Origin: Cantharellus purpuraceus
Lineage: Eukaryota; Basidiomycota; Agaricomycetes; Cantharellales; Hydnaceae
Assembly: GCA_025174535.1 (NCBI GenBank)
Contig: JALBUN010000023.1
Coordinates: 3,534,001 to 3,598,000 of the forward strand
DNA length: 64,000 nucleotides
Direction of reading: 5' to 3'
Numbering within the stretch: position 1 is the first letter of the stretch; each line of letters begins with the position of its first letter. The position numbers and the translations under genes were made by a program. The notes under the pieces were generated by a model. It made no database searches. It saw nothing but the letters and a program-made list of their open reading frames with translations, and was not told the DNA's origin. Below, piece by piece: positions 44,927 to 57,217 of the stretch.

Positions 44927-45298
44927 TGTCAGGGTTCAAATGAGTCATATTCTATTTTTAGTATTTTCTCTTGATGCCCCTATCAGTGCAGCCTGTCAGG
45001 GTGTGTCTCCCCTATTTCATTGCCCCTATCACTTCCCCTATCCTTCCTCCCTATTATTCCCCTATCTTGGTTCTCCTATCCATCTCCATCATTTAGTATA
45101 AAGACTTGCCTTGGTACAGTGTGATCCCCTCAGCTTGATCTCTGAGGATATCTGCTGTACCAGGTAAGTCCCATGTATTTATCAGAAACAGCTGTATAGA
45201 CTGAGGATATCCACTGTACCAGCTGGCATTATCTCTTATTGGCTCTCACTTATCAAGTATCTTGTTGTTGTGGCCTCATCATCAGTGTTGCCCTCACA
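44927..45298 (+). repeat. LTR-B, 3' LTR of E2 (372 bp)
   Basis: TGTCAGGG...CCCTCACA, followed by ATCTA and the host promoter sequence. Confidence 0.9.
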
Positions 45299-45428
45299 AT
45301 CTAGGATCTCCCACTTATAGGCACTGAGGTGGTGGCTTGACATATACAGTAGGTGCACTCACTAGACTTAATTTCCACCAGTCAGCACCATACTGAAGCT
45401 CCAATCAAGTGAGCCATATGGCCCTAAT
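45299..45428. repeat. Host promoter-region segment, middle part
   Basis: Collinear with 61696-61825. Ends in CTAAT, the left duplication of the solo LTR-D. Confidence 0.85.
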
Positions 45429-46157
45429 TGTTGAAAAATTTTCGCCTTGCTGGGGGTGTGTGGAGAGTAGATTTCGAATAGAGACAGAGGGAGTGATGGG
45501 AACTGGATGTATGCATAGTCGAATTGAAGATATACTTGAGTAGTATCTTCCTACGAAGTTAGATGGGATTTGGCGTGATCTTCGTCTAGATATTGACAAT
45601 TTAAGCAGGGATCAGGAGCAGATGACTCGAACGAGAGTAAATCCTTAATAGAAAATCAACCAGTGGAGCTTAGGCTTCGAAAACTGGGCTTCGAATATGT
45701 TGCATTACTCTGGAAGAGTATGCAAAAGATTGTAGAAATACGCGTTCGTTCTGGAGTTATTCCAGAAACGAATAGTTCAGACACAGTCAACAAAAAACAG
45801 GTGAGAGTAAATTCTCTGGTCCATTGCATATCTAGCTAGGCATGTTTTATACAAGATATGCATGCTAATAACTCGTGATAAAAGTTCTGTGTCATTTGAA
45901 ACATGGGAAAGAAACTTGTGATAAAAACGAAATGGGGGGTGGAGCCAATAGGGGGAAAATGATGAAATAAAATATAAAAGAAATATAGGAGAATGATCTG
46001 ATGTGTGTGGAGCTTACAGGGGCTTCTCCTCTTCCCTCCTAACCATTTCCCCTCGCTTTCCTACCTCCCCCTCAACCTCCTGAGCCTCCTATGTGCTCCT
46101 ATTCCTCCTATCCCCTCTGTTCCCCTCTCCCCTAGAAGTCCGGCCTTCCAAATAACA
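45429..46157 (-). repeat. Solo LTR-D in host promoter region (729 bp)
   Basis: On the plus strand TGTTGAAAAATTTTCGCC...CCAAATAACA, with duplication CTAAT (45424-45428, 46158-46162). Reverse orientation to the copy at 8990-9719. The empty site is seen at 61821-61825. It sits about 125 bp upstream of the gene's TATA box. Confidence 0.9.
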
Positions 46158-46330
46158 CTAATTAGGAATTTGTGAATTAAAAGTCTCAAAGTGTTCGCCA
46201 TGCTGTAAACTGAATAAGCACAATGAGCTGTAAGGCTGTTGGCCTATGCAAATGGACTGCATGCAAAGCATGGCTGCGTCTATATAAATGGTGGGGTCTC
46301 CCAAGACTTCTTTCCCCAAACTACAGCACA
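46158..46330 (+). promoter_or_regulatory. Core promoter of the interrupted host gene
   Basis: Contains TATATAAA at 46281-46288, 43 nt before ATG 46331, and is collinear with 61821-61980, where TATATAAA is at 61925-61932. High conservation between the two copies supports a genuine promoter. Confidence 0.65.
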
Positions 46331-46506
46331 ATGTCTCTGGACGAGATGGCAGCCTCCACAAGTGATGCAATGACAACACATGAATCTGATAACCTAGACA
46401 AAGGCCTCTTTTACAATGCAGTGAGTACCTGAGCCATCTCTAGGTGTGTACGACTAACAGTGCTATATGAGGAGCTCAATTTCATGTTGAGCATGTATGG
46501 GACTCA

Positions 46507-47045
46507 TGTTATGACTATATTCATTAATGCCCAGATCCCTGTCTGATCCACTCAGATCCCCACACATATGAAATCTATACTCCATTTGGAAACCATCTCA
46601 TCTCCATTTATCTGTCCAATTGTCACCACTGAATCTCACCCATCTGTCTCCAGTTCTGATTGATGTATCAGCATCACCATAGGAACCCAGACATCCATCC
46701 CCATTGGACTCGGACATACTCATGTAAGGCCATTGGCCTTGGAGACCCATCACCGGAGTAATTATTATTAGATTTCAAATATGTATTTAAGCTGTCCAAC
46801 TGGGGACTTCATCCCCAGTTCAAATATTGAATCATGCCTAGTTCCTAAGTCCAATCCTAACTATCTAAGTTGTACTCCATCTCTGAAATCTCAGACACCG
46901 GTATTAGTGAGGGTGCGGCACATAAGCTGAAGCCAAGTCCGTTCCAACCCCCATGATGTATCCAATTCCCTCTCCAACTCCAACCCAACCTCCAACCCAA
47001 CCTCCAACCCAATCTCCAACCCCCAATCGGACCTAGTGTGTAACA
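46507..47045 (+). repeat. LTR-A, 5' LTR of A3 (539 bp)
   Basis: TGTTATGAC...GTGTGTAACA. Three 12-bp CCAACCCAACCT-type repeats near its end. Followed by ATATTCAAACTG, the self-priming site. Confidence 0.9.
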
Positions 47046-47062
47046 GTATATTCAAACTGCCA

Positions 47063-48198
47063 ATGCCACGATCCACCACCAATTCCGAACACACACAAAC
47101 CATCAAGGTGCCCACTCCCAGCATCGACACCATCCCCGAGGTCATCAAACAGACCACATAGAGGCTGTCAATGAAGAGGATGACACTCTGCCCTCCCCAA
47201 ACCTAGTGCAAGCCATCTCCCTGCTTGCCAGCAGCATCCATACACCACAAGTTCCTAAGTCCCAGACCAAGGTCCAGGAACCTGACCCATTCAATGGCTC
47301 CAATCCACGCAAGCTCCAGCCATTCTTGGTGCAATGCCAGTTGAATTTCTGTGACTGCCCAGACGTGTTCACATCTGATCGGGCAAAGGTCACCTTTGCC
47401 ATGTCCTATCTCAAGGGCACCACACTGGACTACTTTGAGCCAGTGCTCATGGACGACTCCAATGACCTGATATGGTCAGAAGACTACTCCAACTTCATCT
47501 CTGAACTTCGGACCAATTTCAGCCCTTACAACCCCAAGGCCAATGCCAAGAATGAACTCGATCGACTTTGGATGAAGGGAAATCACAAAATCACAAAATA
47601 CATTGTGAGTTTCCAGCAGCTAGCCCCAAAAGTCCAATGGGGCGATGCTGCACTCCAACGCCAATTTTATGTTGGTCTTCCATCCCACATCAAGGACAAG
47701 ATATCACGTGTCAGTAAGCCAGATACTTTGGTAAACCTTTGCAAGCTTGCCCAATCCATCGACGCCCATTATTGGGAACGTCAATCCGAGGTCTCCTGTG
47801 AAAATTTGACTAACAACAAATTGGACAAATCATCAGACAAGACCCCAAAGTCCAACAAGGGGTCTGATAAGAAGACCACCACCAACTCAGGCCAGAAGTC
47901 AAACACGGGTAATGCTGCCGCTTCCATTTCTGGTCAGAACAACTCCAGAACTGGCAATAGCTCCAGAGCTCACAAGAGCGCTTGGGACCTCTCCACCAAG
48001 CTGGGGAAGGATGGCAAACTTACCCAGCAGGAATGCCAGCACCACATGGACAACAACCTCTGTCTGTTCTGTGGAAAACCTGGCCACCAAGCCAAGGATT
48101 GCAACAAGGCAACCTCGTCCACAGCAAAAGCAAAGGGCCATGCTGCCAATGCCACGACAGACAAGTCCAACACTAAAGCGACAGACCAAAAAAAATAG
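47063..48198 (+). pseudogene. Gypsy-A gag (copy A3)
   Basis: ATG 47063 (MPRSTTNSEHTQTIKVPTPS). An 8-bp deletion near 47145 shifts the frame; the remainder from 47206 is a clean 330-codon stretch with the gag core (PDPFNGSNPRKLQPFLVQCQ), a Ser/Asn/Lys-rich linker and a CCHC knuckle, CLFCGKPGHQAKDC (about 48064), to TAG 48196. Best-preserved gag of this family here. Confidence 0.85.
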
Positions 48199-48251
48199 TA
48201 AGCAGTCCTATAGCCTCCATATGGGCTGAGGGCTGCGTTGATACTCCCCGT

Positions 48252-50399
48252 ATGACAAACAAGGTCCACCTGAACACATCCACTCTTTCCCACTCCGACT
48301 CCCTTACCCTCCTCATCTACTCCAACTCCATCCCCGATACCGCTATCCAAGCATTAATTGACTCCGGTTCTACTCACTGTTTCCTTGATTCCTCTTTTTC
48401 TGATTTACATAAACTCCATACATACACCATAACTCCGATATTGCTCTGATTTTTTGATGGCACTACTAATGCTGTTATTTCATGAGCTATAGATCTGTCT
48501 ATCCGTTTTTCTGTCGGAGAAATCCATAACCTTACATTCTATGTTACTCTGCTTGACTCCAGCTGTTCTGTGGTTCTTGGACATAATTGGCTCACCTGCT
48601 ACAATCTGTTGATTGACTGGGCATTGGGCCATATCACATTCCATTCCCCAGTACAGGCTGTGTCATTCCCGATGTCACCAGCAACTTTAGGTGCAAAACT
48701 ATCTTCCACCTCTACTGACTCCACTCCGATACTCCGTCTACCCCTCCATTTATATCAATGGTGGACACTATGGTCTTCACCAGACTAAGCAAACTGGATG
48801 GCTCTCACACGTTCCAGGTTCACCTCTCCGATCTGATATTCCTCACTGTTCTGCCCGATCAACTCCACCGGACCTATCTATGGTTCCTAAGGAGTGTCAT
48901 GAGTTCGCTGACATGTTCAGCAAGTCTAAAGCCGACTCCCTAGCAGAACACCAACCATACGATCTCAAGATTGAGTTGGATGACAACTCCACCCCTCTGC
49001 TTGGCCCTATCTACTCGCTATCCCAAAAAGAGCTACTGGCTCTCTGAACATTCATAGACGAGAACTTGGCCACAGGCTTCATCCGCTCATCCCTATCGCC
49101 CCATGGAGCTCCGGTCCTATTTGTCCGCAAAAAGGACGGATCACTCCATCTATGTGTTGACTTCTGTGAACTTAACAAGATCACCAAGAAAGACCAATAC
49201 CCAATACCCTGCACCGTGGACCTACTCGAGAGTCCTCAAAAGGCTAAGATCTATTCCAAAATAGATCTCTGACATGCCTACCATCTAGTCTGCATCCAAG
49301 AAGGCAATGAGTGGAAAACGACTTTCCGCACTCAATATGGATCTTTCAAATGGTGTGTCATGCCCTTTGGATTAACCAATGCTCCGGCTGCTTTCCAGAG
49401 GTTCATGAATGATACCTTTGCCAACCTCCTCGATGTGACCATCCTCAGTTACTTAGATGACATTTTGGTATATTTGGATAACAAAGAAGAACCTCAGACA
49501 CATGTCTGAGAGGTACTCCAACGTCTCCGAAAACATGGCCTCTTCGCCTGCACTGACAAATGCAAATTCCACTCTGACTCAGTCAAGTATCTAGGCTATA
49601 TCCTCTCCCCGGCAGGACTGACAATGTCTGATGACAAAATCAAAGCCATACAGGAATGGCCAGAACCGCAGAAAGTTAAAGACGTACAGCCCTTCCTGGG
49701 GTTTGCCAACTTCTACTGCCACTTCATTTATGGCTACTCCGATATCACTGTTCCGCTTACCTGACTTACTAGGAAGGGTACCAAATGGAATTTCACTGAC
49801 AAATGTAGACAGAGCTTTGAGACCTTGAAGAAGGCCCTTACTTCCGCTCCAATACTGACTCATTGGGTTCCAGACATTCCTATCCTATTAGAGACCAATG
49901 CCTCCAACTATGCACTTGCCACGATCCTGTCCATCATCCAGAGAGATGATGGACAAGTCCACCCAATCACTTTTCACTCGCATACATTTACGCCCCCTGA
50001 ACTGAACTATGACGACCATGATAAAGAGCTCCTTGCCATATATGAAGCCTTCCAGATATGGAGACACTACCTCGAAGGCCCCTCTGATCCATTGGACATC
50101 ATAACTGACCACAAGAACTTGGAATACTTCTCCACAATGAAACTACTCACCTGGAGACAAGTCCAATGGTCTGAATACCTGTCTCAGTTCAATCTTGTTA
50201 TCCGTTTCTGTCCTGGTCAACTCAGAGCAAAGCCCGATGCATTAACTAGATGCTGGGACGTCTACCCTAAAGAGGGGAGTAGCGACTATGCCACTGTAAA
50301 CCTACACAACTTTCATCCTGTGTTCACTAATGAGCAGCTGGCATCGTCCCTATGAGCATCCACCCTCATGACTCCCACCCTCTGAGCTGTTACCATTAT
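48252..50399 (+). pseudogene. Gypsy-A pol part 1: protease, RT, RNase H (A3)
   Basis: Protease IQALIDSGSTHCFLDSSFSD (about 48336) and [39 protein letters not shown] with SYLDDILVY (about 49448). RNase H LLETNASNYALA (about 49885), again Asn for the first catalytic Asp, and [20 protein letters not shown]. Stops such as TGA 49046, 49270 and 49508 break it. Confidence 0.9.
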
Positions 50400-51000
50400 T
50401 GTTATGACTATATTCATTGACACCCAGATCCCCATCCAATCCACTCAGATCCCCACACATATGAAATCTATACTCCATTTGGAAACCATCACATCTCCAT
50501 CTATCTGTCCGATTGTCACCGCCAAATCTCACCCATCCGTCTCTGGTTCCGATTGATGTATCAGCATCACCATAGGAACCCAGACATCCATCCCCATCGG
50601 ACTTGGACATACTCATGTAAGGCTGTCAGCCTTGGAGACCCATCACTGGAGTAATTATTATTAGATTTCAAATATGTATTTAAGTTGCCTGACTGGGGAC
50701 TTCATTCCCCAGTTCAACTATCAAATCACACCTAGTTCCTAAGTCCAATCCTAACTCTCTAAGTCATACTCCATCTCTGAAATCTCAGACACTGGTATTA
50801 GTGAGGGTGCAGCACATAAGCTGAAGCCAAGTCCATTCCAACCCCCACGACATACCCCAACTCCCTCTCCGACTCCAACCCAACCTCCAACCCAACCTCC
50901 AACCCAACCTCCAACCCAACCTCCAACCCAACCTCCAACCCAACCTCCAACCCAACCTCCAACCCAACCTCCAACCTCCATTCAGACCTAGTGCGTAACA
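50400..51000 (+). repeat. Solo LTR-A inside A3 (601 bp)
   Basis: TGTTATGAC...GTGCGTAACA with duplication ATTAT (50395-50399, 51001-51005). A2 is continuous here. Longer than other copies because of an expanded 12-bp tandem repeat. Confidence 0.9.
50881..50976. repeat. 12-bp minisatellite (about 8 units) in LTR-A
   Basis: Perfect or near-perfect CAACCTCCAACC units. Only one to three units in the other LTR-A copies. The open frames of WVGG or LGWR repeats here are artefacts of this repeat. Confidence 0.9.
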
Positions 51001-52236
51001 ATTATGGATATCAACCAACTCTGCTCTGACATCTGCTCATCTCTCCAATCTGATCCTGTTGCAGTTAAACACTTGGACAATCCTTCCGATCCAAAGTGGT
51101 CACTTGACCCCGAAGGACACCTCTGACACAACAACCAGATATATGTCCCTGACACCAACAGTCTCCGACTCTGAGTTTTGCAGTATTACCATGATCACCT
51201 GATCTCCAGCCATTTCAGGCAAAATCGCACACAAGGGTTAATCTGACGAGACTACGTATGGCCAAAAATGCAAGAATACATTCAACACTACTGTAACTCC
51301 TGTACCACATGTATGCACTCAAAATCGCAAAGGCACAAACCCTATGGAACACTTAAGCAACTTCCCATCCTGGAGCAACCATGGAACTCCATCTCCATGG
51401 ATTTCATAGAGAAACTCCCCCATCGCTCAGATATGACACCATACTCGTAATTGTCGACAGGTTCACTAAACAGTCACTATTCATTCCGACGCATGACACC
51501 ATCACCTCCACCTCACTAGCTAAGTTGTTCATTCTCCACATATTCTCTAAACACAGAGTCCCATCACATGTCACATCTGATCAGGGCTTGGAGTTCATCT
51601 CCTCCCTCTTCCACACATTAGGAAAGGCTCTCAATATGAAGCTTCATTTCACCTCTGGATACCATCCTGAAGGAGATGGACAAATGGAATGAACGAATCA
51701 GTCCCTGGAACAATATCTCCAAGTCTATTGTAACTATCAACAGGACAACTGGGCTGATCTACTTCCGATCACAGAGTTTGCCTACAACAACGCTCCAAAC
51801 GTGACTACCAGTGTCTCTCCATTCTTTGCTAATAAAGGCTACCATCCAAACATCTCCGTCCACCCCAAGAAGGAACTCGCCTCCACCAAAGCCCGCCAAT
51901 TTGTAACCAACCTCGATCAACTACACCAACATCTCCAAGAAACCATCTCTGATGCTCAGAAACAATACCAAGTCTTTGCAGACCAATGCTGCATTCCAGC
52001 TCTGGACCTGCAAATCAGAGACAAAGTATTCATTAAGGCTGAACATTTCTGGACCACCCGTCCATCAAAGAAACTCTCTGAGAAATACTTAGGTCCTTAT
52101 GAGGTCATTGCTCATGCAGGCAGCAGGTCCTTCACCCTCTGCCTCCCAGACCACTTCTGAGCAGTTCATCCGGTCTTCCATATATCAATGCTCAAACCTG
52201 CTACTACAAACGAGATATCCAGTCGCACGCAACCTC
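51001..52236 (+). pseudogene. Gypsy-A pol part 2: integrase (A3)
   Basis: Integrase finger and core: CNSCTTCMHSKS (about 51296), SMDFIEKLPHRSD, TSDQGLEFISS, LHFTSGYHPEGDGQME, C-terminal domain to about 52236. Stops include TGA 51244 and TGA 51690. Cut by solo LTR-F. Confidence 0.85.
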
Positions 52237-53059
52237 TGTTAGGAAAAGATGTGGAGGGGTGTTGTGTGTGAGTGTAAAATGAAGGTGAGAGATGGTGGCG
52301 CAATAAACTTTGAATAGAGGAGCAATTACTGCAAGGATGTAAATATATGCGGGGTCGATGGAGAGATATTGTTTATTAGAGTGATGTTACCAAATATCAG
52401 AATATTCGGTTAAGAACTGGGACTTCTGCAAAATATTTGAGCAGAAATTGAAATAGCAACACTTTGAAAAGGTGTTTGCTTAATAGAAATGGATGTAATG
52501 ATCCAAATAGTTTGTAATTTGAGATAGAAATAGTTGATGCAATATCCTAATGGGATATGCAAAAGATTTTAAATCGAATAGGTCGTTTAGGAGTTATTCC
52601 AGGAACAACAGAAAATTGACACCAGCTGTTTGTTTGCAGCTTGGAAGGGATTAAGAATAGTGAATCCGATGTTAGATACTCGTACACAGTTGTAGCTAAT
52701 ATAAAATTTGGCAATCACATGATAAGAATGCCTTTTAGTAAGATTGAAACATATGATAAAAGAAATGATGCGGATACTGATAATAAGTGATGTCATAGAG
52801 GAAAACTTTTATAGAGAAAGGAGTTTTTACCTGTTTGATTTGAGGTTTATGATGAATGAAAATCATCATAATACCTCCCTCTTTGAGTAGTAGCCACCCC
52901 TGTAGAACGAAAGGATGGCTCACAAAATAAAATCAAAAATCACCTCCTCCTCATTCCTTAATCAAAAAAATCCCCAAACTTTTCACAACTTTTCCTTATC
53001 ATAAAACTCCCCCTTCTTACTCCAATAGGTCGTAATAGTACTTGAATAAATTCTTGACA
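52237..53059 (-). repeat. Solo LTR-F copy 1 (823 bp)
   Basis: Plus-strand ends TGTTAGGAAAAGATG...TTCTTGACA with duplication ACCTC (52232-52236, 53060-53064). Same family and length as 55776-56598. No coding content. The strand is a guess: a TCTATAAAAGTT stretch lies on the minus strand near 52812. Confidence 0.85.
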
Positions 53060-53303
53060 ACCTCCACCTCCTCCGATCATCATCGAAGGAGATAATGGAT
53101 ATGAGATATCTGAGATCCTGTACTCAAAGATCAATCGTCAATACAAGTGCAAGCTCCAGTACCTAGTCAAATGGACTGGATATGAAGGCACCAATGAAGA
53201 GTCCTCATGGATCTCCATGTCCAAACTTGATCACACATCCGAATCCATCTCTGACTTTCACTCCACTTATCCAGACAAACCTGGCCCTCTTATGAATCTT
53301 TAA
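53060..53303 (+). pseudogene. Gypsy-A chromodomain end (A3)
   Basis: Resumes after LTR-F with IIEGDNGYEISEIL and YLVKWTGYEGTNEESSWISM, ending at TAA 53301. Nearly complete chromodomain. Confidence 0.85.
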
Positions 53304-53461
53304 GTTCCATTACTGATGCTAACTATATTATTTTTCATAACCATTCATTACAAAGTCACAAAGGAAATTACAAGTCTACCCCAAACTCTGAAGGAACCTC
53401 ACTCTGCCCCATTTTTCTCCACTCCAAAATATTACAATCATTTTCATTTTCATTTTTTAAG

Positions 53462-55167
53462 TTATACATTGCATTTCCTTTTTCCCTTCCCCTTGTCTAC
53501 CTCAGGCTCCATCTCTGACTCATCATCACTCTCTACATCTGACACCCAATCTTTCTCATCATCACTCTCTACATCTGACACCCAATCTTTCTCATCCCCC
53601 ATATCTGAATCCTTGTCCAAGGGGGCCATGAACTTCCACAGCCAACGCAACTCAGCAGTCCACCGACCCTCCAGAACCTCCTTCCATTTCATTGTCTTCA
53701 CCAAGTCCACTAACAACCCCTCCATCTGCCAGAGGTGCTCCAACTGCAGGTTAACCAGCCGGATAAGCTGGCCCATGGTACTGTTGGGTGCAGAAACGTG
53801 TCCCATACCTGCACCAGTCATTGCTCCTTCTGATCCAACACCGCTACCCCCAGCTGCCACAGCGCCCATCTCCATCTGCCTTTTGGTTGGATGACCTTCT
53901 GATTCTTTCTCCACCCCTCCTTGTACCACTAGTCCGACTTCAGGGATCAAACTTTCCATCGATCCTATACCCTCCTTTCTGACCCCGACAACGATCGCAG
54001 GACCAAAGGCAGCAAGTTGGGCCAGTAGGCCACACACACTCCATGCCTGCATCATGACACAAGTCACAAATTACACCGGGCCTGCTGAATGGCTCCATCG
54101 GAGCCAGAGGCTTGGGTGGTCCACCCCTTCTCGATGTGGCCTCCAAGTGCTCCCTCTCCTTCTCCTTGTCCTGCTGTTCTGCCGCTGCCTTCTCCATCTC
54201 ATGTTTGTGAAGCTGGATCGCCAACCTAGTGACATGCAGCTCCTTCTTACAAGTCACCAACACGCGATTCTCCACCTTGCACCATATGACCCTCCAGTCC
54301 GCCTCCTGCTTCTCCGTATCAGCACTCGGGTGCACCTTCAATGAAAAAACCGTGACCTCAAGGTTCTTCTTGGTGGTAGCAGCATAGAGCTCCACCCTTT
54401 TGCAAGCTTTGACTGTGGCTACCCAAGCCATCTCCTCATAGCAATTCAAGGTTGGATCTGGCTCCATATCCGTCCTGACATCCACACCTGCCTCAGGCTC
54501 TGCATTTGCATCAAGCTCCATATTGGCATCGGGATCTGCCTCCACCTCCGCCTTCTCCACCTCCGCCGCATCATCTTCCTCAGCCACATCCACCGCAAAT
54601 AATGGACAGACGTAATGGCAAGTCTACCATACACACAGTTGTCAGACAGGTTGACTCCATCCATGTAATCGAGATAATGGTGACCTCAGGGGTCCCCACC
54701 CGTATTGGAACACTTGGACTCCCCAAGTGACTAGTCACCCCTGCCCTGGTCACCTCCTCCTCTACCTCCATGGCGGCTTCTAGCTTGTGGGCCTGCTCTT
54801 CCACTTCCTTCAGTCTCACGGCCTCCATTGCAGCTGCAAGTTCCTTGACCCTGTGGGCTTGCTCGGCTTTTGCTTCTTCCTCCTTCCTTCTCCATTCCAT
54901 CTCCACCTCCTCCTTCCATCTCCACTCCTCCTCCTCCTCCTTCCGTCTCCACTCCTCCTCCTCCTCCTTCCGTCTCCACTCCTCCTCCTCCTCCTTCCGT
55001 CTCCACTCCTCCTCCTCCTCCTCCTTCCATCTCCACTCCTCCTCCTTCCAACTCCGTTCTGCCTCCTCCTCCTCCCTCCATCTCTGCTCCTCTTCCTCTT
55101 CCTTCCATCGGGCCAGGAGCAACTGCTCAAGTTCAGCCACACTCATGTTTGCCAAAGGATTTGACAT
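53462..55167 (-). pseudogene. Gypsy-A antisense ORF (aORF), copy A3
   Basis: Most complete copy. Minus strand from MSNPLANMSVAELEQLLLAR (55167): about 17 coiled-coil blocks of EEEEEWRRK type, a KELAAAMEAVRLKEVEEQA helix, an acidic region and a Lys-rich helical stretch. The Cys cluster (about 53955-54060, starting CDLCHDAGMECVWP) has its last Cys read as Tyr. The C-terminus is acidic (WVSDVESDDE duplicated) with a basic tail at 53462. Frame changes lie near 54590 and 53940. No stop interrupts the first 200 codons or the central 217. It reads towards the chromodomain gene and ends about 160 bp from it. Confidence 0.75.
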
Positions 55168-55199
55168 CGTTGAGGATAAGACCTCAATCATGCCCCTCC

Positions 55200-55206
55200 T
55201 TTTATA
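55200..55206 (-). promoter_or_regulatory. TATA box for Gypsy-A antisense ORF (A3)
   Basis: TATAAAA on the minus strand, about 33 nt before the MSNPLANM start; now separated from the 3' LTR by the LTR-C insertion. Confidence 0.55.
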
Positions 55207-55775
55207 TGTCTCCAGACCCCCAGTATAACTCTGACTGCGCCCAACCGTTGTTGGTTCGCTTATGGAATAGATCCTATAAGCCTGCGTGCAACGGTCCTAA
55301 CAAACAGACAGTGTGTAACGCAGTTGTTCAGCACTCCAAAGATCAATCAGGTCGAGGGATAGAGGTAGCACTGAGTAACAGGAAAGTGAAATAGTGCTCT
55401 GTGGAGCATTGGCTGAAAACTTGTTGATTGATTCCAAAGGTGAAAACTAGCACCCTTTTATATACAAATCCCCAGGGCACAACGACACAATATGAGGAGC
55501 AAATGATGTGATATGATGCAAGATATGCTGATCAAGCCAGCTGATCAAGCGTGTGAAGTTGAACTACTAATGGGGAAATCATGGAGAAATGAAATGACGG
55601 ATAGGGGTAATCTTTGTAAGAATAGGAGGTGATGAGTAATAAAAGAACCAAAATTAGAACAAGGATGAGTAAGTTGTGTATGAATGAATTAAAAGATGAA
55701 ACAGGGGTGAGTCATATAAAAGAACAATAGAAATGTCCACCAATACCATCTTCCCTATGGCTCTGAAGGTAAATT

Positions 55776-56598
55776 TGTTAAGAAAAGATATGGAGGGGTG
55801 TTGTGGGTGAGTGTAAGATGAAGGTGAGGGATGGTGGCGAAGTAGATTTTGAATAGGGGAGCAATTACTGCAAGGATGCAGATATATGCGGGGTCTATGG
55901 AAAGGTGTTGTTTAGTAGAGTAATGTTACCAAATATCAGAATATTCGGTTAAGAACTGGGACTTCTGCAAAATATTTGAGCAGAAATGGGAATAGCAACA
56001 CTTCGAAAAAGTGTTTGCTTAATAGAAATGGATGTAATGATCCAAATCGTTCGTAATTTGACATAGCAATAGTTGATGCAATATCCTAATGGGATATGCA
56101 AAAGATTTCAAATTGAATAGGTCTTTTAGGAGTTATTCCAGGAACGACAGAAAGTTGACACAAGCTGTTTGTTTGCAGCTTGGAAGGGATTAAGAATAGT
56201 GAATCTCCTTGTTGATACTCGTACACAGTTGTAGTTAATATACAATTTGACAATCACATGATAAAAAAAACTTTTAGTAAGATTGAAACATATGATAAAA
56301 GAAATGATGTGGATACTGATAATATGTGATGTCATGGGGAAAAACTTTTTATAGAGAAAGGAGTTTTTACCCGTTTGACTTGAGGTTTATGATGAATGAA
56401 AATCATCATAATACCTCCCTTTTTGAGTAGTAGCCACCCCCGTAGAACGAAAGGATGGCTCACAAAATAAAATCGAAAATCTCCTCCTCCTCATCCCTTA
56501 ATCAAAAAATTCCCAAACTTTTCACAACTTTTCCTTATCATAAAACTCCCCCTTCTTGCTCCAATAGATTGTAATATTACTTGAATAAATTCTTGACA
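55776..56598 (-). repeat. Solo LTR-F copy 2 (823 bp), nested in LTR-C
   Basis: TGTTAAGAAAAGATA...TTCTTGACA, duplication AAATT (55771-55775, 56599-56603). Same length as copy 1 at 52237. Confidence 0.9.
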
Positions 56599-57109
56599 AA
56601 ATTGACCCTGAGTCACATGAGGACTTCAGTCAGCATCCACAACAAATACTCCTTATTGTCTTAGTGATCTGTCTCCATATGGTATCCCATTCCAGGTATT
56701 CGGTCCCTTTGCCTGACACGATGTAACCTGAGTTGGATTGAAGTGGGAGGATAGGTCGGCGATGGCGACTGAAATTCTACCTCATGTTCGACTCTTCTAT
56801 CCATGTTATGATATAGAGGCAAAATGCCAAGGAATGTATATGGTTCAACGGAATCGTGAAAGAATATAGGATCGCCAATGGCATAAGAGAGACATGGTGG
56901 GGATCTTGGATGTTGAAAGAGTTTTGGAAGTATTTTGACACGTGGGGTGGCTTAACATGCCTGTGGAGCTTGGCATATTTTTGATAGTCCTCTGTGTCCA
57001 GAGACCAGTGTGATGTATTATTAGAAGAGATGTTGGAGAGGGGAATAGAATTGGAAGCCATGTGAATGATGATGAAAGGATCGGTGTGAATAGAAGGCTG
57101 ATAATGATC

Positions 57110-57217
57110 GATGGCGATGAAACACAAGTGACGATCGATGGCGATGAAACACAAGTGATGATTGATAACAATGAAACACGAGTGACGATTGATGGCAATG
57201 AAACACAAGTGACAATC
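57110..57217. repeat. Four 27-bp tandem repeats in LTR-C
   Basis: Units start GATGGCGATGAAACACAAGT; variants differ mostly at CG/CA positions. The minus-strand frame gives a 9-residue repeat, probably meaningless. Confidence 0.85.

Larger units (their letters stand above)
38923..45298 (+). mobile_element. Gypsy-B copy E2 (Ty3/Gypsy chromovirus with extra ORF)
   Basis: 6376 bp, same order as E1 but without the LTR-D insertion. The left flank (TCTGT) pairs with the right flank of E1, and the right flank ATCTA (45299-45303) pairs with the left flank of E1 (6457-6461). The host sequence at 61696-61700 shows the empty site with one ATCTA. Confidence 0.95.

Noticed and set aside
50751..51018. Minus-strand WVGG/LGWR repeat proteins
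   Set aside because: Produced by the 12-bp minisatellite in a solo LTR; present in all three frames and in no other LTR copy.
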